Part shown: one piece after another, positions 55,617-64,000 of the stretch | How positions within the stretch are numbered: position 1 is the stretch's first letter | How the letters are laid out: each line of letters starts with the position of its first letter | Assembly (NCBI GenBank): GCA_963704975.1 | Contig: CAVPIK010000003.1 | Span: 124,001 to 188,000 of the forward strand | DNA length: 64,000 bases | Direction: 5' to 3' | From: JAGNDO01 sp963704975 | GTDB lineage: Bacteria; Chloroflexota; Anaerolineae; Caldilineales; Caldilineaceae | The notes under the pieces: generated by a model | What the model was told of the DNA's origin: nothing | What the model saw: only the letters and a program-made list of their open reading frames with translations | Databases searched by the model: none | Position numbers and translations under genes: made by a program

Positions 55617-56075
55617 TCAGTCGTTGACCGAGGTGCGTCCGATGAGGCGGTCGATCTCTGTGCGTACGGCGGGCAGATCATCCAGTTCCAAGTAGACACT
55701 GGCAAAACGGATGTAGGCGATCTGGTCGATTCCGGCCAGATGATCCAGCACCAGATTGCCGATCACATCGCTCTTGACCTCGGAGCGGTTCAGGCCGTGG
55801 AGGGCATCTTCGATCTGGGTGGAGACGCTCTCGATGGTGCTGCTGCTGATGGGGCGTTTGGCTGCGGCGATGCGGATGCCGGCCAACAGCTTCTGGCGGT
55901 CAAAAGGCTCCCGTCGTCCATCGCTCTTGCTCACCAACAGACTGGGGGCCACATGTTCATAGGTGGTGAACCGTTGATCGCAGTTGATGCAGCGACGGCG
56001 ACGGCGGATGGTGTCTGCCACGGTCCGGGTGTCGATGACTTTGTGCTGATCCGATCCACAGTGGGGACAGAACAT
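55617..56075 (-). CDS. nrdR: Transcriptional repressor NrdR
   Basis: Represses ribonucleotide reductase genes when dATP is high. 152 residues, normal size, from ATG 56075 (MFCPHCGSDQHKV); the frame upstream to 56177 is not part of the family. Zinc ribbon CPHC...RRCINCDQRF with the RRRR patch that binds DNA, then the ATP-cone domain (PSLLVSKSDGRREPFDRQKLLAGI). It lies 220 bases upstream of nrdJ on the same strand; that 220-base gap shows no gene and no obvious B12 riboswitch. Confidence 0.97.
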   Translation of the reverse strand: MFCPHCGSDQHKVIDTRTVADTIRRRRRCINCDQRFTTYEHVAPSLLVSKSDGRREPFDRQKLLAGIRIAAAKRPISSSTIESVSTQIEDALHGLNRSEVKSDVIGNLVLDHLAGIDQIAYIRFASVYLELDDLPAVRTEIDRLIGRTSVND

Positions 56076-56529
56076 GATGCAATCCTGATTTCTGGCGATT
56101 TGCCTTGTGTGCAGCTTTTTTTGTGAGGCGGGTCGAGAAAATCGGTCAAAATTCTGCGTCTTGGACGTGTCTTGCATCCGCCATGCCGTGGCAATGGGGT
56201 TGAGCGAGCTGCCTCAACCTGAATGACAACCATTACGGTATTATTACGACATATAGTGTTATGGAAACGGAGCACCACAAGATGTTGGGCGGTTGGAGAC
56301 AGAAGTATATCACAGCTTCAACGGCTCCGCAAGTGAAAGTTGGCTGTTTTTGACCGCAAAATGGCCTTTTTCACTACTTTTCTCAAACCAATTTTGGCAT
56401 ACCCTGCCAATTGTATAAAGTTGCGCGTAATCATTTCTGCAATCTGGTTTTGGCTACAAAGCTGACAGATCTCGTGCTTTGGCAACGGATCTGGGAATCT
56501 GATACGGCTATCCGAAATTGAGCGGTTTA
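56076..56529. other. AT-richer intergenic stretch upstream of nrdR
   Basis: About 450 bases without a gene. At 56249-56259 ACATATAGTGT resembles one half of an NrdR box, but the full palindrome is not seen. The rest is AT-richer than the surroundings. No ORF with family features. Confidence 0.4.
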
Positions 56530-56565
56530 GGTGATAGAGACGCAAAATCTTGCGTCTCTATCACC
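56530..56565. repeat. Perfect 16-bp inverted repeat in the ftsZ-nrdR gap
   Basis: GGTGATAGAGACGCAA and its exact complement enclose a four-base loop. There is no T-run, so it is not a standard terminator; it lies 17 bases from the ftsZ terminator. Confidence 0.75.
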
Positions 56566-56582
56566 TGCAAAGAAGGCAAACA

Positions 56583-56614
56583 AAAACGTGCCGGGAATTT
56601 CTCCCGGCACGTTT
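56583..56614 (-). terminator. Rho-independent terminator after ftsZ
   Basis: Thirteen-bp stem (56583-56596 with 56602-56614), five-base loop; on the minus strand it is followed by TTTTTG. It closes the cell-division cluster. Confidence 0.9.
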
Positions 56615-56650
56615 GAATTGAACAGTGGGCTTGCTTGGGTGCAATACGCT

Positions 56651-57787
56651 CTAGCTGTTGCGCTTGCGCCGCAAGAAGGCGGGGATGTCCAGATCGTCCC
56701 GGTCAAAGGAGCGCACGGGGAAATCTGGGCTGGGGTCGGCCTGACGGGTGGGGGCCGGCGGCACAGGGGCCACGCCGGACGGGGCAGCCGGTCTGCGGAA
56801 GCGGGTGGGCTGCTCCAGGGTCGGCGTGCGGTCAAAGCCCGTGGCGATCACGGTCAGGTGCAGTTCGTCGCCCATGTCTTCGTCGATCACGGCGCCGAAG
56901 ATGATGTTGGCCTCGGGGTGGGCGCTGGCTCGAATCAGCTCTGCGGCCTCGTTGACCTCGAACAGGCTCATATCCGGCCCACCCTTCACATTGAAGAGGA
57001 TGCCCTGAGCGCCGTCGATGGAGACATCCAACAGCGCGCTGTGGATGGCCTTTTCGGCGGCTTCCTTGGCCCGGTTCTCGCCGCTGGCCTTGCCGATGGC
57101 CATGAGGGCCGCGCCGCCATTTTCCATGATGCTGCGCACGTCGGCAAAGTCCAGGTTGATCAACCCGGCCACGGTAATCAGCTCGCTGATGCCCTGAATG
57201 CCCTGGCGCAACACATCGTCCGCCGAGCTAAAGGCTTCGCCGATGCTGGCTTTTTTGTCCAAAATTTGCAGCAACCGGTCGTTGGGGATCACGATCAGGG
57301 TGTCAACATTCTCTTTTAGCTCTTCCAGGGCCGCCTCGGCAATCCGCCGACGCTGGCTGCCTTCAAAGCCAAAGGGCTTGGTGACCACGCCAATGGTCAG
57401 CGCGCCCATCTCTCGGGCCACGTTGGCCACCACGGGGGCCGCACCGGAGCCCGTGCCGCCGCCCATGCCTGCGGTCACAAAGACCATGTCCGCCCCTAGC
57501 AGAATCTCTTCCACTTCGTTGCGGCTCTCGACAGCGGCCTGCTTGCCGATCTCCGGCTTGCCGCCGGAGCCAAGGCCCTTGGTCAATTTGTCCCCAATCC
57601 GCACCCGTTTGGGGGCGGTGGAGAGCATAAGCGCCTGGGCGTCCGTGTTGACGGCGATAAACTCGACGCCTTGGATGCCCTCGGTGATCATGCGGTTGAC
57701 CGCGTTTTGGCCGGCACCGCCGATACCGATGACTTTGATTTGAGCAAAGTTATCCACGAATTGTGCGGTTGTGCTAGGTCGACTCAT
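56651..57787 (-). CDS. ftsZ: Cell division GTPase FtsZ
   Basis: Tubulin-like GTPase forming the division ring. 378 residues, no indel. IKVIGIGGAGQNAVNRMI, FIAVNTDAQAL, the tubulin signature GGGTGSGAAPVVA, then GFEGSQRRRIAE and NLDFADVRSIMENGGAALMAIG. A Pro-rich linker follows residue 325, ending in DDLDIPAFLRRKRN, the conserved tail that binds FtsA. Last gene of the cluster; a 288-base gap separates it from ftsA, so it may have its own promoter. Confidence 0.98.
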   Translation of the reverse strand: MSRPSTTAQFVDNFAQIKVIGIGGAGQNAVNRMITEGIQGVEFIAVNTDAQALMLSTAPKRVRIGDKLTKGLGSGGKPEIGKQAAVESRNEVEEILLGADMVFVTAGMGGGTGSGAAPVVANVAREMGALTIGVVTKPFGFEGSQRRRIAEAALEELKENVDTLIVIPNDRLLQILDKKASIGEAFSSADDVLRQGIQGISELITVAGLINLDFADVRSIMENGGAALMAIGKASGENRAKEAAEKAIHSALLDVSIDGAQGILFNVKGGPDMSLFEVNEAAELIRASAHPEANIIFGAVIDEDMGDELHLTVIATGFDRTPTLEQPTRFRRPAAPSGVAPVPPAPTRQADPSPDFPVRSFDRDDLDIPAFLRRKRNS

Positions 57788-58075
57788 GTGGGGTTATCCT
57801 CTGGACCGTGACTAGATGGCTGTCGGCGAATTCTTGGGTCCACGCCGGCATTGGCCTGATGAAATGCGCTAAAGATTCAAAAAAGTGCCCTACCGCCCCC
57901 TGAAACTTGCCCAGAACCGTCCTGTTTTGGGCGGATTGCGCATAGTCGTCGATCCGCACATAGGATTGGCTAGGAGGCAGGGTGCAGCGTGGGATGGTTC
58001 GGGGATAGTCATTTAGTTTCGAAATGAGAATCCAACGCAAATGGTACTACACTCCCACGCAGATTGCAAAGCTGT

Positions 58076-59335
58076 TTAGCCGGGCAACAGCCCACGCAGC
58101 CAGTGGCCGATGCGATCCCGCCAAACGCTCTCTTCGGTGGTCCCCACATCGATCCGTTTGTGGATGGCCCGGGCATCTTCGTTCATGCCCCAGATCAATA
58201 GCCCCACGCTGGTGGCGAAGGCCGGGCTTTGCAATTCTCGCGTCAACCCGCGGATGGGCAGTTGGCCGCTGGGGACACCGATGCGCACGGGCATGCCAAA
58301 CAGGCGGCGGCTCAATAGGGTCAACCCAGGCAGCAGGCTGGATCCGCCAGTGAGCACCACGCCAGCGGGCAGGCTATCCGTATAGCCGGCTTTTTTCAAT
58401 TCCCGCTGGATGATTTCACAGGTCTCTTCGGCTCTGGCCTCCAGGATCTGGCTGATAAACTGGCGGCTAAACGTCATCTCCGCCTTTTCGCCAAAGACCC
58501 GGGCCTGCACCAATTCGTCCTCGGCGATGCGGTCGGGGATCACGTGCCCATAGCGCAGTTTTAGCTCTTCCGCCGTCTCGAAGGGGGCGCGCAGCCCCAC
58601 GGCCACATCGTTGGTCATCTGGTTGCCGCCCAGGTCCAGCACCACCGTGTGGCGCAGACCGTCGTGGGTGAAGACGGCCAGATCCGTGGTGCCGCCGCCG
58701 ATGTCCGCCATCACCACCCCCATGTGACGCTCTTCCGGGGTCAGCACTGCGGAGCCGCTGGCCAAGGGCTCCAGCACCATCTCGTCGATGTCGATGCCGT
58801 GGGCCAAGATGCACTGCACCAGGTTGTTGACCGCGGTGCTGCTGCCGGTGACGATATGGGCATCCACTTCCAGCCGATAGGCGGTCATGCCCAGGGGTTG
58901 CTGCACATCTTTCTGCTCGTCCACGATCCAACTGCGGGCGATGGTGTGGATCACCTCTCGGTTTTGGGGCAGGGAGATGGCCTTGGCCGCGTCCAAGGCC
59001 CGCTGCATGTCGGCAATGGTGACCCCTTGGCGCTGGTCCACCGGGCTGATGCCCCGGCTGTTGGAGGTCTGGATGTGGCTGCCGGCAATGCCCACATAGG
59101 CGCTGGTCATCTGCTGGTTGGCGGCCTGCTCGGCCCGGTCCACCGCCTCGCCGATGGCCGCGGTGACTTCCGGCACGTCCATGACCACGCCGCGGCGAAT
59201 CCCCCGGCTGGCCACCACGCCGCTGCCCAGCAGATTCAGGGCCAAATTGCCCAAATTGTCATGGGTGACGCCGGCGATCAAGGCGCAAATTTTGGTGGTG
59301 CCAACATCAATGGCAGAAATGATCTCTCGGGGCAC
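58076..59335 (-). CDS. ftsA: Cell division protein FtsA
   Basis: Actin-like protein tethering FtsZ to the membrane. 419 residues from a GTG at 59335 (PREIISAIDVGTTKICALIAG; AAGGAT upstream) rather than the longer frame to 59407. DVGTTK phosphate loop, the 1C SHS2 domain (VDRAEQAANQQMTSAYVGIAGSHI), ADIGGGTTDLAVF, VLTGGSSLLPGL. The C-terminal amphipathic helix (VWRDRIGHWLRGLLPG) is present. No indel. An inverted repeat lies between this start and ftsQ. Confidence 0.97.
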   Translation of the reverse strand: MPREIISAIDVGTTKICALIAGVTHDNLGNLALNLLGSGVVASRGIRRGVVMDVPEVTAAIGEAVDRAEQAANQQMTSAYVGIAGSHIQTSNSRGISPVDQRQGVTIADMQRALDAAKAISLPQNREVIHTIARSWIVDEQKDVQQPLGMTAYRLEVDAHIVTGSSTAVNNLVQCILAHGIDIDEMVLEPLASGSAVLTPEERHMGVVMADIGGGTTDLAVFTHDGLRHTVVLDLGGNQMTNDVAVGLRAPFETAEELKLRYGHVIPDRIAEDELVQARVFGEKAEMTFSRQFISQILEARAEETCEIIQRELKKAGYTDSLPAGVVLTGGSSLLPGLTLLSRRLFGMPVRIGVPSGQLPIRGLTRELQSPAFATSVGLLIWGMNEDARAIHKRIDVGTTEESVWRDRIGHWLRGLLPG

Positions 59336-59346
59336 AGGTCGATCCT

Positions 59347-59416
59347 TTTTGGCGAGATGCGGGATGCGAGATTGCGAGATGCCTAACCCGCAACTCGCAT
59401 CCCGCATCTCGCAACT
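59347..59416. repeat. Perfect 19-bp inverted word array between ftsQ and ftsA
   Basis: GCGAGATGCGGGATGCGAG (59352-59370) is exactly mirrored at 59394-59412. Both arms are built from GCGAGAT/GCGGGAT words. It spans the ftsQ stop and the leader of ftsA. Confidence 0.85.
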
Positions 59417-60365
59417 ATTTATAATACGGCTTGTTTTCGTAACGCACGTCGATGCGTTGGGCGGTCTGTTGGGTACTGTCCAGCGTACGCAGGATGGAGA
59501 TCAGGTTTGTCAGTTTGGCGTCCGTGGCGGTCCCATCGCCCCAATAGACCAGGGTTTGGCTGTCCGGCAAAGTGAAATAGAGCCCTGGACCCACAGCATA
59601 GCGGAAGCTGGTCAATCCGGGCAAATAATGGGAGAGGGTCAGGGCGCTTTGCAGCAGATTCTCTTCCATTTTGATCCCGCTCTCTGCCCCGTTGCCCGCC
59701 GTGGGGAGCTGGGGAGACCGTGCGCTCTGCGGACCGTCGATGATCCGCACCAAATCCGGATTGGTGTCCGCTCGGCTGCCCAGGGCTGTGCCGTCGGGGA
59801 GCAACCAAAGCTCCCCACCGTCTGTGATCCATACGGCCACGGGGCTGGCCTCCTGCACAGAGACGACCACTCGCCCCGGCAACCCCACCCGCACCTTAGC
59901 CCCGGCCACATACGGATGGGCCATGATCTGGGCCTGCACCTGATCCGCCTCCACCCAAAAGATGCTCAACCCCTCCAACTGGGTGCGGGCATAGAGTTCA
60001 TCCGGGCTGAGATAGGCCAAGGGGCCAAATTCCACCGAGTCCGCATAGACATAAAAGGCCGGGCTGGTCTCGGTCCAATACAGGGTCATGGCCGCCAAGA
60101 TCAAGAGCAGCAGACTGGCGATCTTGCTGGGCCGCAGCCCGGTCCAGCCCACCAGGGACGGCTTTGGCCGGGGCAATGTGGGCAGGGTGGGCCAACGCAG
60201 CCCGCCTTCCCAGCCTTGGGGCAGACTTTGCACTAGGGCCGACTCCAACCGGCGCATGCCATTCCCCGCCTCACGCCGACGCTGGGCGCGTTTGCGCTGG
60301 GTTCCCTTGCGGTTGGTGGCCGTGCGGCGTTCGTTTGTGGTTCGGTTGACGGTTGATTTGGGCAT
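59415..60365 (-). CDS. ftsQ: Cell division protein FtsQ/DivIB
   Basis: Bitopic membrane protein linking early and late division proteins. 316 residues, no indel. Very basic cytosolic N-terminus (residues 1-40), a Pro-rich stretch, one membrane helix (KIASLLLLILAAMTLYW), then the POTRA domain (SPDELYARTQLEGLSIFWVEADQVQAQIMAHPYVAGAKVRVGLPGRVVVSVQEASPVAVW) and the FtsQ beta domain (GELWLLPDGTAL). Typical position in the cluster between ddl and ftsA. Confidence 0.93.
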   Translation of the reverse strand: MPKSTVNRTTNERRTATNRKGTQRKRAQRRREAGNGMRRLESALVQSLPQGWEGGLRWPTLPTLPRPKPSLVGWTGLRPSKIASLLLLILAAMTLYWTETSPAFYVYADSVEFGPLAYLSPDELYARTQLEGLSIFWVEADQVQAQIMAHPYVAGAKVRVGLPGRVVVSVQEASPVAVWITDGGELWLLPDGTALGSRADTNPDLVRIIDGPQSARSPQLPTAGNGAESGIKMEENLLQSALTLSHYLPGLTSFRYAVGPGLYFTLPDSQTLVYWGDGTATDAKLTNLISILRTLDSTQQTAQRIDVRYENKPYYK

Positions 60366-60369
60366 AATG

Positions 60370-60465
60370 GGTTGTTGATAGGTTGATTTTTTTTGTTGGG
60401 TTGACAGAGTTTTTGGTCGAAGGGCTGATGCTGGCCTCTACCGACCAAATCAACCAATCAACTAA
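60370..60465. repeat. CAATCAAC word arrays between ddl and ftsQ
   Basis: AGGTTGATTTT-type words next to the ftsQ start (60376-60400) face AAATCAACCAATCAAC at 60447-60462, which runs into the ddl stop codon. Same word as before htpG and metH-F. Confidence 0.7.
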
Positions 60466-61560
60466 TTTATTACCGTACTCGTTTCCTGCCGTTCCGCAAA
60501 CCGCTCGACGGCCAACTGCACCAGCCGATCCACCAAGTCGGGATAGGCGATGCCCGTGGCTTCCCACAGCTTGGGATACATGCTGATGCGGGTAAAGCCG
60601 GGCAGGGTGTTGATTTCGTTGACGTAAAACTCGCCCGTCTCCCGGTCCATCAGAAAATCAACCCGGGCCAGACCGGTCCCGTCGATGGCCTGAAAGGCCT
60701 CCACGGCCATCTGGCGCACCTGGTTACTCTGGGCCTCGGTCAGGTCCGCCGGGATGATCAGCGTCGCTGTTGTCATCCACATATTTGGCGGCATAATCAT
60801 AAAATGTGTTGCCCGGCACAATCTCCCCCGGCACGCTGGCAATGGGATCGTCGTTGCCCAGCACGCTGACCTCGATCTCCCGCACGTTGGGCACGGCCTC
60901 TTCCACCACCATGCGCCGGTCATACCGGGCGGCCAAGTCCAGGGCCTCGCACAATTCGGCCCGACTTTTGGCTTTGCTGATGCCAATGCTGCTGCCCATG
61001 TTGGCCGGTTTGATGAAGAGGGGATAGCTCAGATCCGACTCGATCTGACCCAAAACTCGCTCCGGGTGGGCTTGCCACGTGGGGCGTAAAACCAGCCGGT
61101 AGACCGACTGTTGCAAGCCTGCCGCCGCAAAGACCTGTTTACACAGCGCTTTGTCCATGCCCACCGCGCTGGCCAGCACCCCGCAGCCCACATAGGGCAC
61201 ATTGGCCATCTCCAACAGCCCCTGCACCGTGCCATCCTCGCCAAAGGGGCCGTGCAGCACGGGGAAGATCACCTCAACCTGGGCCAAACTGCTGTCCCCG
61301 CTGCCCGCCGGGATCAGCGCCCAGCCGTCGGGTTCGTCCGCGGGGCGGGGGGCTGGGCTTTTGCCGTCCCCCAGGGCGTGGCTGGCCACGGTCAACTGCT
61401 GGTGGGGATCGTTGGCCGTAATCCAACGCCCCGTGCGGCTGATGCCCAGGGGGATCACCGTGTGGCCGGCCTCGGTCAAGGACTTCATCACATTGCGGGC
61501 GCTGGCCAAGGAGACTTCATGCTCCCCGCTGCGCCCGCCAAAGAGGACGCCGACCCGCAT
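60462..61560 (-). CDS. ddl: D-alanine--D-alanine ligase (one indel)
   Basis: Makes the D-Ala-D-Ala dipeptide of peptidoglycan with ATP. About 365 residues. VGVLFGGRSGEHEVSLASARNVM, FPVLHGPFGEDGTVQGLLEMANVPYVGCGVLASAVGMDK, PLFIKPANMGSSIGISKA, GLARVDFLMDRETGEFYVNEINTLPGFT. An extra G near 60766 shifts the frame; repair reads YVDDNSTLIIPADLTEAQ. It follows murB by 6 bases. Its presence implies a peptidoglycan wall. Confidence 0.96.
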
Positions 61561-61566
61561 AGGTTG

Positions 61567-62572
<1,006 letters not shown>

Positions 62573-62580
<8 letters not shown>

Positions 62581-63973
62581 AGGATAGTTGCTCCAATAAC
62601 AGCTCGCCTACCTTGTAGCCATCTCCGGCCCCCAGGGTGATGACCACGTCTCCGGCTTGCACTTCGCTGGCCAGGGTGGCGGCGACTTGGGCCAGATCCC
62701 CGATGTGGCGGATGGCCGGGTGGGCGCTGGCGGCCACCAGATCCTGGGCGCTGATCGTGCCGTCGTCTGTCTCGCGAGAGGCGTAGATGTCGGTCACGAT
62801 CACTTGGTCGGCGTCGCCGAAGCTGCGGGCCATCTCTTTCAGCACCGTGCGGGTGCGGCTGAAGGTGTGGGGCTGGAGGATGGCCCAAATGCGCTGATCC
62901 CGGAAGCGATGGCGTGCCCCGGAGAGGGTGGCCCGCACTTCCGTGGGGTGATGCGCATAGTCATCGTAGACAGTGACGCCCTTTGCGCTGCCTTTTAGCT
63001 CGAAGCGGCGGTCGGTGCCGTGGAAATCGGACAGGGTGGCCGCGGCTTGGGCTGTGGGGATGCCACAACCCTGGGCCACGGCCAACACGGCCAAGGCGTT
63101 GCGCAGGTTGTGCAGCCCCGGCACTTGCAGACTCAACCGGCCGGTTGGCGTCCCTTGCCATGCCAGTTCGGTGACATAGCCACCGTCCGGGCCAGGAATT
63201 GGGGCCAGGGCCCGCAGATCCGCCGCCAGATCCATGCCATAGGTGATCCACGACTGGCCGTGGGTGGATCGATAGGCCCGGATCTCTTCGGCCCCTGGGT
63301 CGTCGGCGCAGGAGATGAGCAGACCGTCTTGGGACACGAGATCAGAGAATTGCATGAAGGCCCGGCGATAGCTGCCGGGGGTGGGGTAGCAGTCCGGGTG
63401 ATCCCATTCCACGTTGGTGATCACGGCGATGGCGGGATGGAGACCCAAAAACATGCGGTCATATTCATCCGCTTCTATCACGAAATAGGGGCTGCTGCCG
63501 GCGGCGGCGTTGCCATAGCCGGGCAGGACCGTGCCGATGATGTAGCCCGCATCCAGCCCGGCTTCGCGCAGAACTTGGACGGTCATGGCGGTGGTGGTGC
63601 TTTTGCCGTGGGTGCCGGCAATGGCGATCACTTGGCGGTTGGCCAGCATGGCGGACAGAAATTGGTTGCGTTTGACTACAGGCAATCCCAGGGTTTCGGC
63701 GGCCTGGCGCTCTGGGTTGTCCGTCCCCACGGCGCTGCTGATGAGCACCACGTCTGGGCGTTGGGCCGGAGCCAAGTCGAGCAGGTTTGCCGCCTGTTGG
63801 CCCAGGAAGATGTGGACGCCCCCCAGGGCCAAACGCTGCGTGTGGCTATTGGGCTGACGGTCGCTGCCGCTGACGCTTACCCCCATTTCCACCAAAACCG
63901 TGGCGATGGCGCTGAGCCCGGTGCCGCCGATGCCGATCAGGTGGACACGCAAAGTGGGATCTGCGGCGGCCAA
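62573..63973 (-). CDS. murC: UDP-N-acetylmuramate--L-alanine ligase (start near window edge)
   Basis: Adds the first amino acid of the peptidoglycan stem peptide. 466 residues. VHLIGIGGTGLSAIATVLVEMG (UDP binding), VIAIAGTHGKSTTTAMTV (ATP loop), FVIEADEYDRMFL, NVEWDHPDCYP, YDDYAHHPTEVRATL and LQPHTFSRT. The start taken is a TTG with AGGAACGA before it. The frame stays open to the edge, so a start beyond 64000 cannot be excluded, though the length already fits the family. First visible gene of murC-murB-ddl-ftsQ-ftsA-ftsZ. Confidence 0.95.
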
Positions 63974-64000
63974 TCGTTCCTGCCATAAACTTTGCTGACT

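Noticed and set aside
57774..58040. 88-residue minus-strand ORF between ftsA and ftsZ
   Set aside because: Its last bases overlap the ftsZ start, it has no ribosome site and no family features; probably leader sequence of ftsZ.

Overview
The window looks like a piece of a GC-rich chromosome from a Chloroflexota bacterium (Anaerolineae/Caldilineae-like). This is an inference from gene content: a B12-type ribonucleotide reductase, Thr/Pro-rich linkers in secreted lipoproteins, a two-subunit glycyl-tRNA synthetase, a fused homocysteine methyltransferase/MTHFR, and a murC-murB-ddl-ftsQ-ftsA-ftsZ cluster. No rRNA or marker search was possible. There is no sign of a phage, plasmid or genomic island. 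Most genes are housekeeping or cell-envelope genes.

Layout. 1-5.7 kb: partial Hsp20, a two-domain thioredoxin, a NarL-type two-component pair and two membrane proteins. 6-11.7 kb: HtpG, a c-type cytochrome lipoprotein, a His/Asp-rich NifX-family protein coupled to an MFS transporter, and a CcmC-like membrane protein. 11.8-14.2 kb: tRNA-Val, an APP1-type phosphatase, a flavin split-barrel protein and a decayed VapBC-like pair. 14.2-22.5 kb: MetH/MetF fusion, site-2-type protease, GlyQ, GlyS, a SanA-like protein and small secreted proteins. 22.7-31.9 kb: a UvrD-like helicase, a large O-antigen-ligase/TPR protein, a WecA/TagO-type transferase and two cyclophilins. 32-38.2 kb: one giant alpha-2-macroglobulin lipoprotein. 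38.4-43.2 kb: an AbrB/PIN toxin-antitoxin pair, PanC, PanB, an aldo/keto reductase and a double DinB protein. 43.3-48.1 kb: a parvulin foldase, S18, S6, tRNA-Pro, LysS and GreA. 48.4-51.4 kb: a methyltransferase and an amylosucrase. 51.4-64 kb: intein-bearing NrdJ, NrdR, then FtsZ, FtsA, FtsQ, Ddl, MurB and MurC.

Two properties run through the whole window. First, roughly sixty single-base indels, overwhelmingly one extra base, split otherwise intact genes. Removing them restores full-length proteins whose corrected lengths divide by three. This is the signature of an unpolished long-read assembly rather than of gene decay, so genes are annotated here as whole CDS with the shift positions given. 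Second, more than a dozen gene borders carry degenerate 7-8 bp tandem 'word' arrays, each locus with its own vocabulary. They often sit directly before a start codon, and in several cases they are paired with a perfect 16-19 bp inverted copy at the preceding gene end.

The strongest candidates for something new are these word arrays, including one that lies inside a helicase gene and one that may be translated at glyQ/glyS, and a ribosomal protein S18 with a roughly 100-residue poly-aspartate extension. The NrdJ intein is clear and complete.
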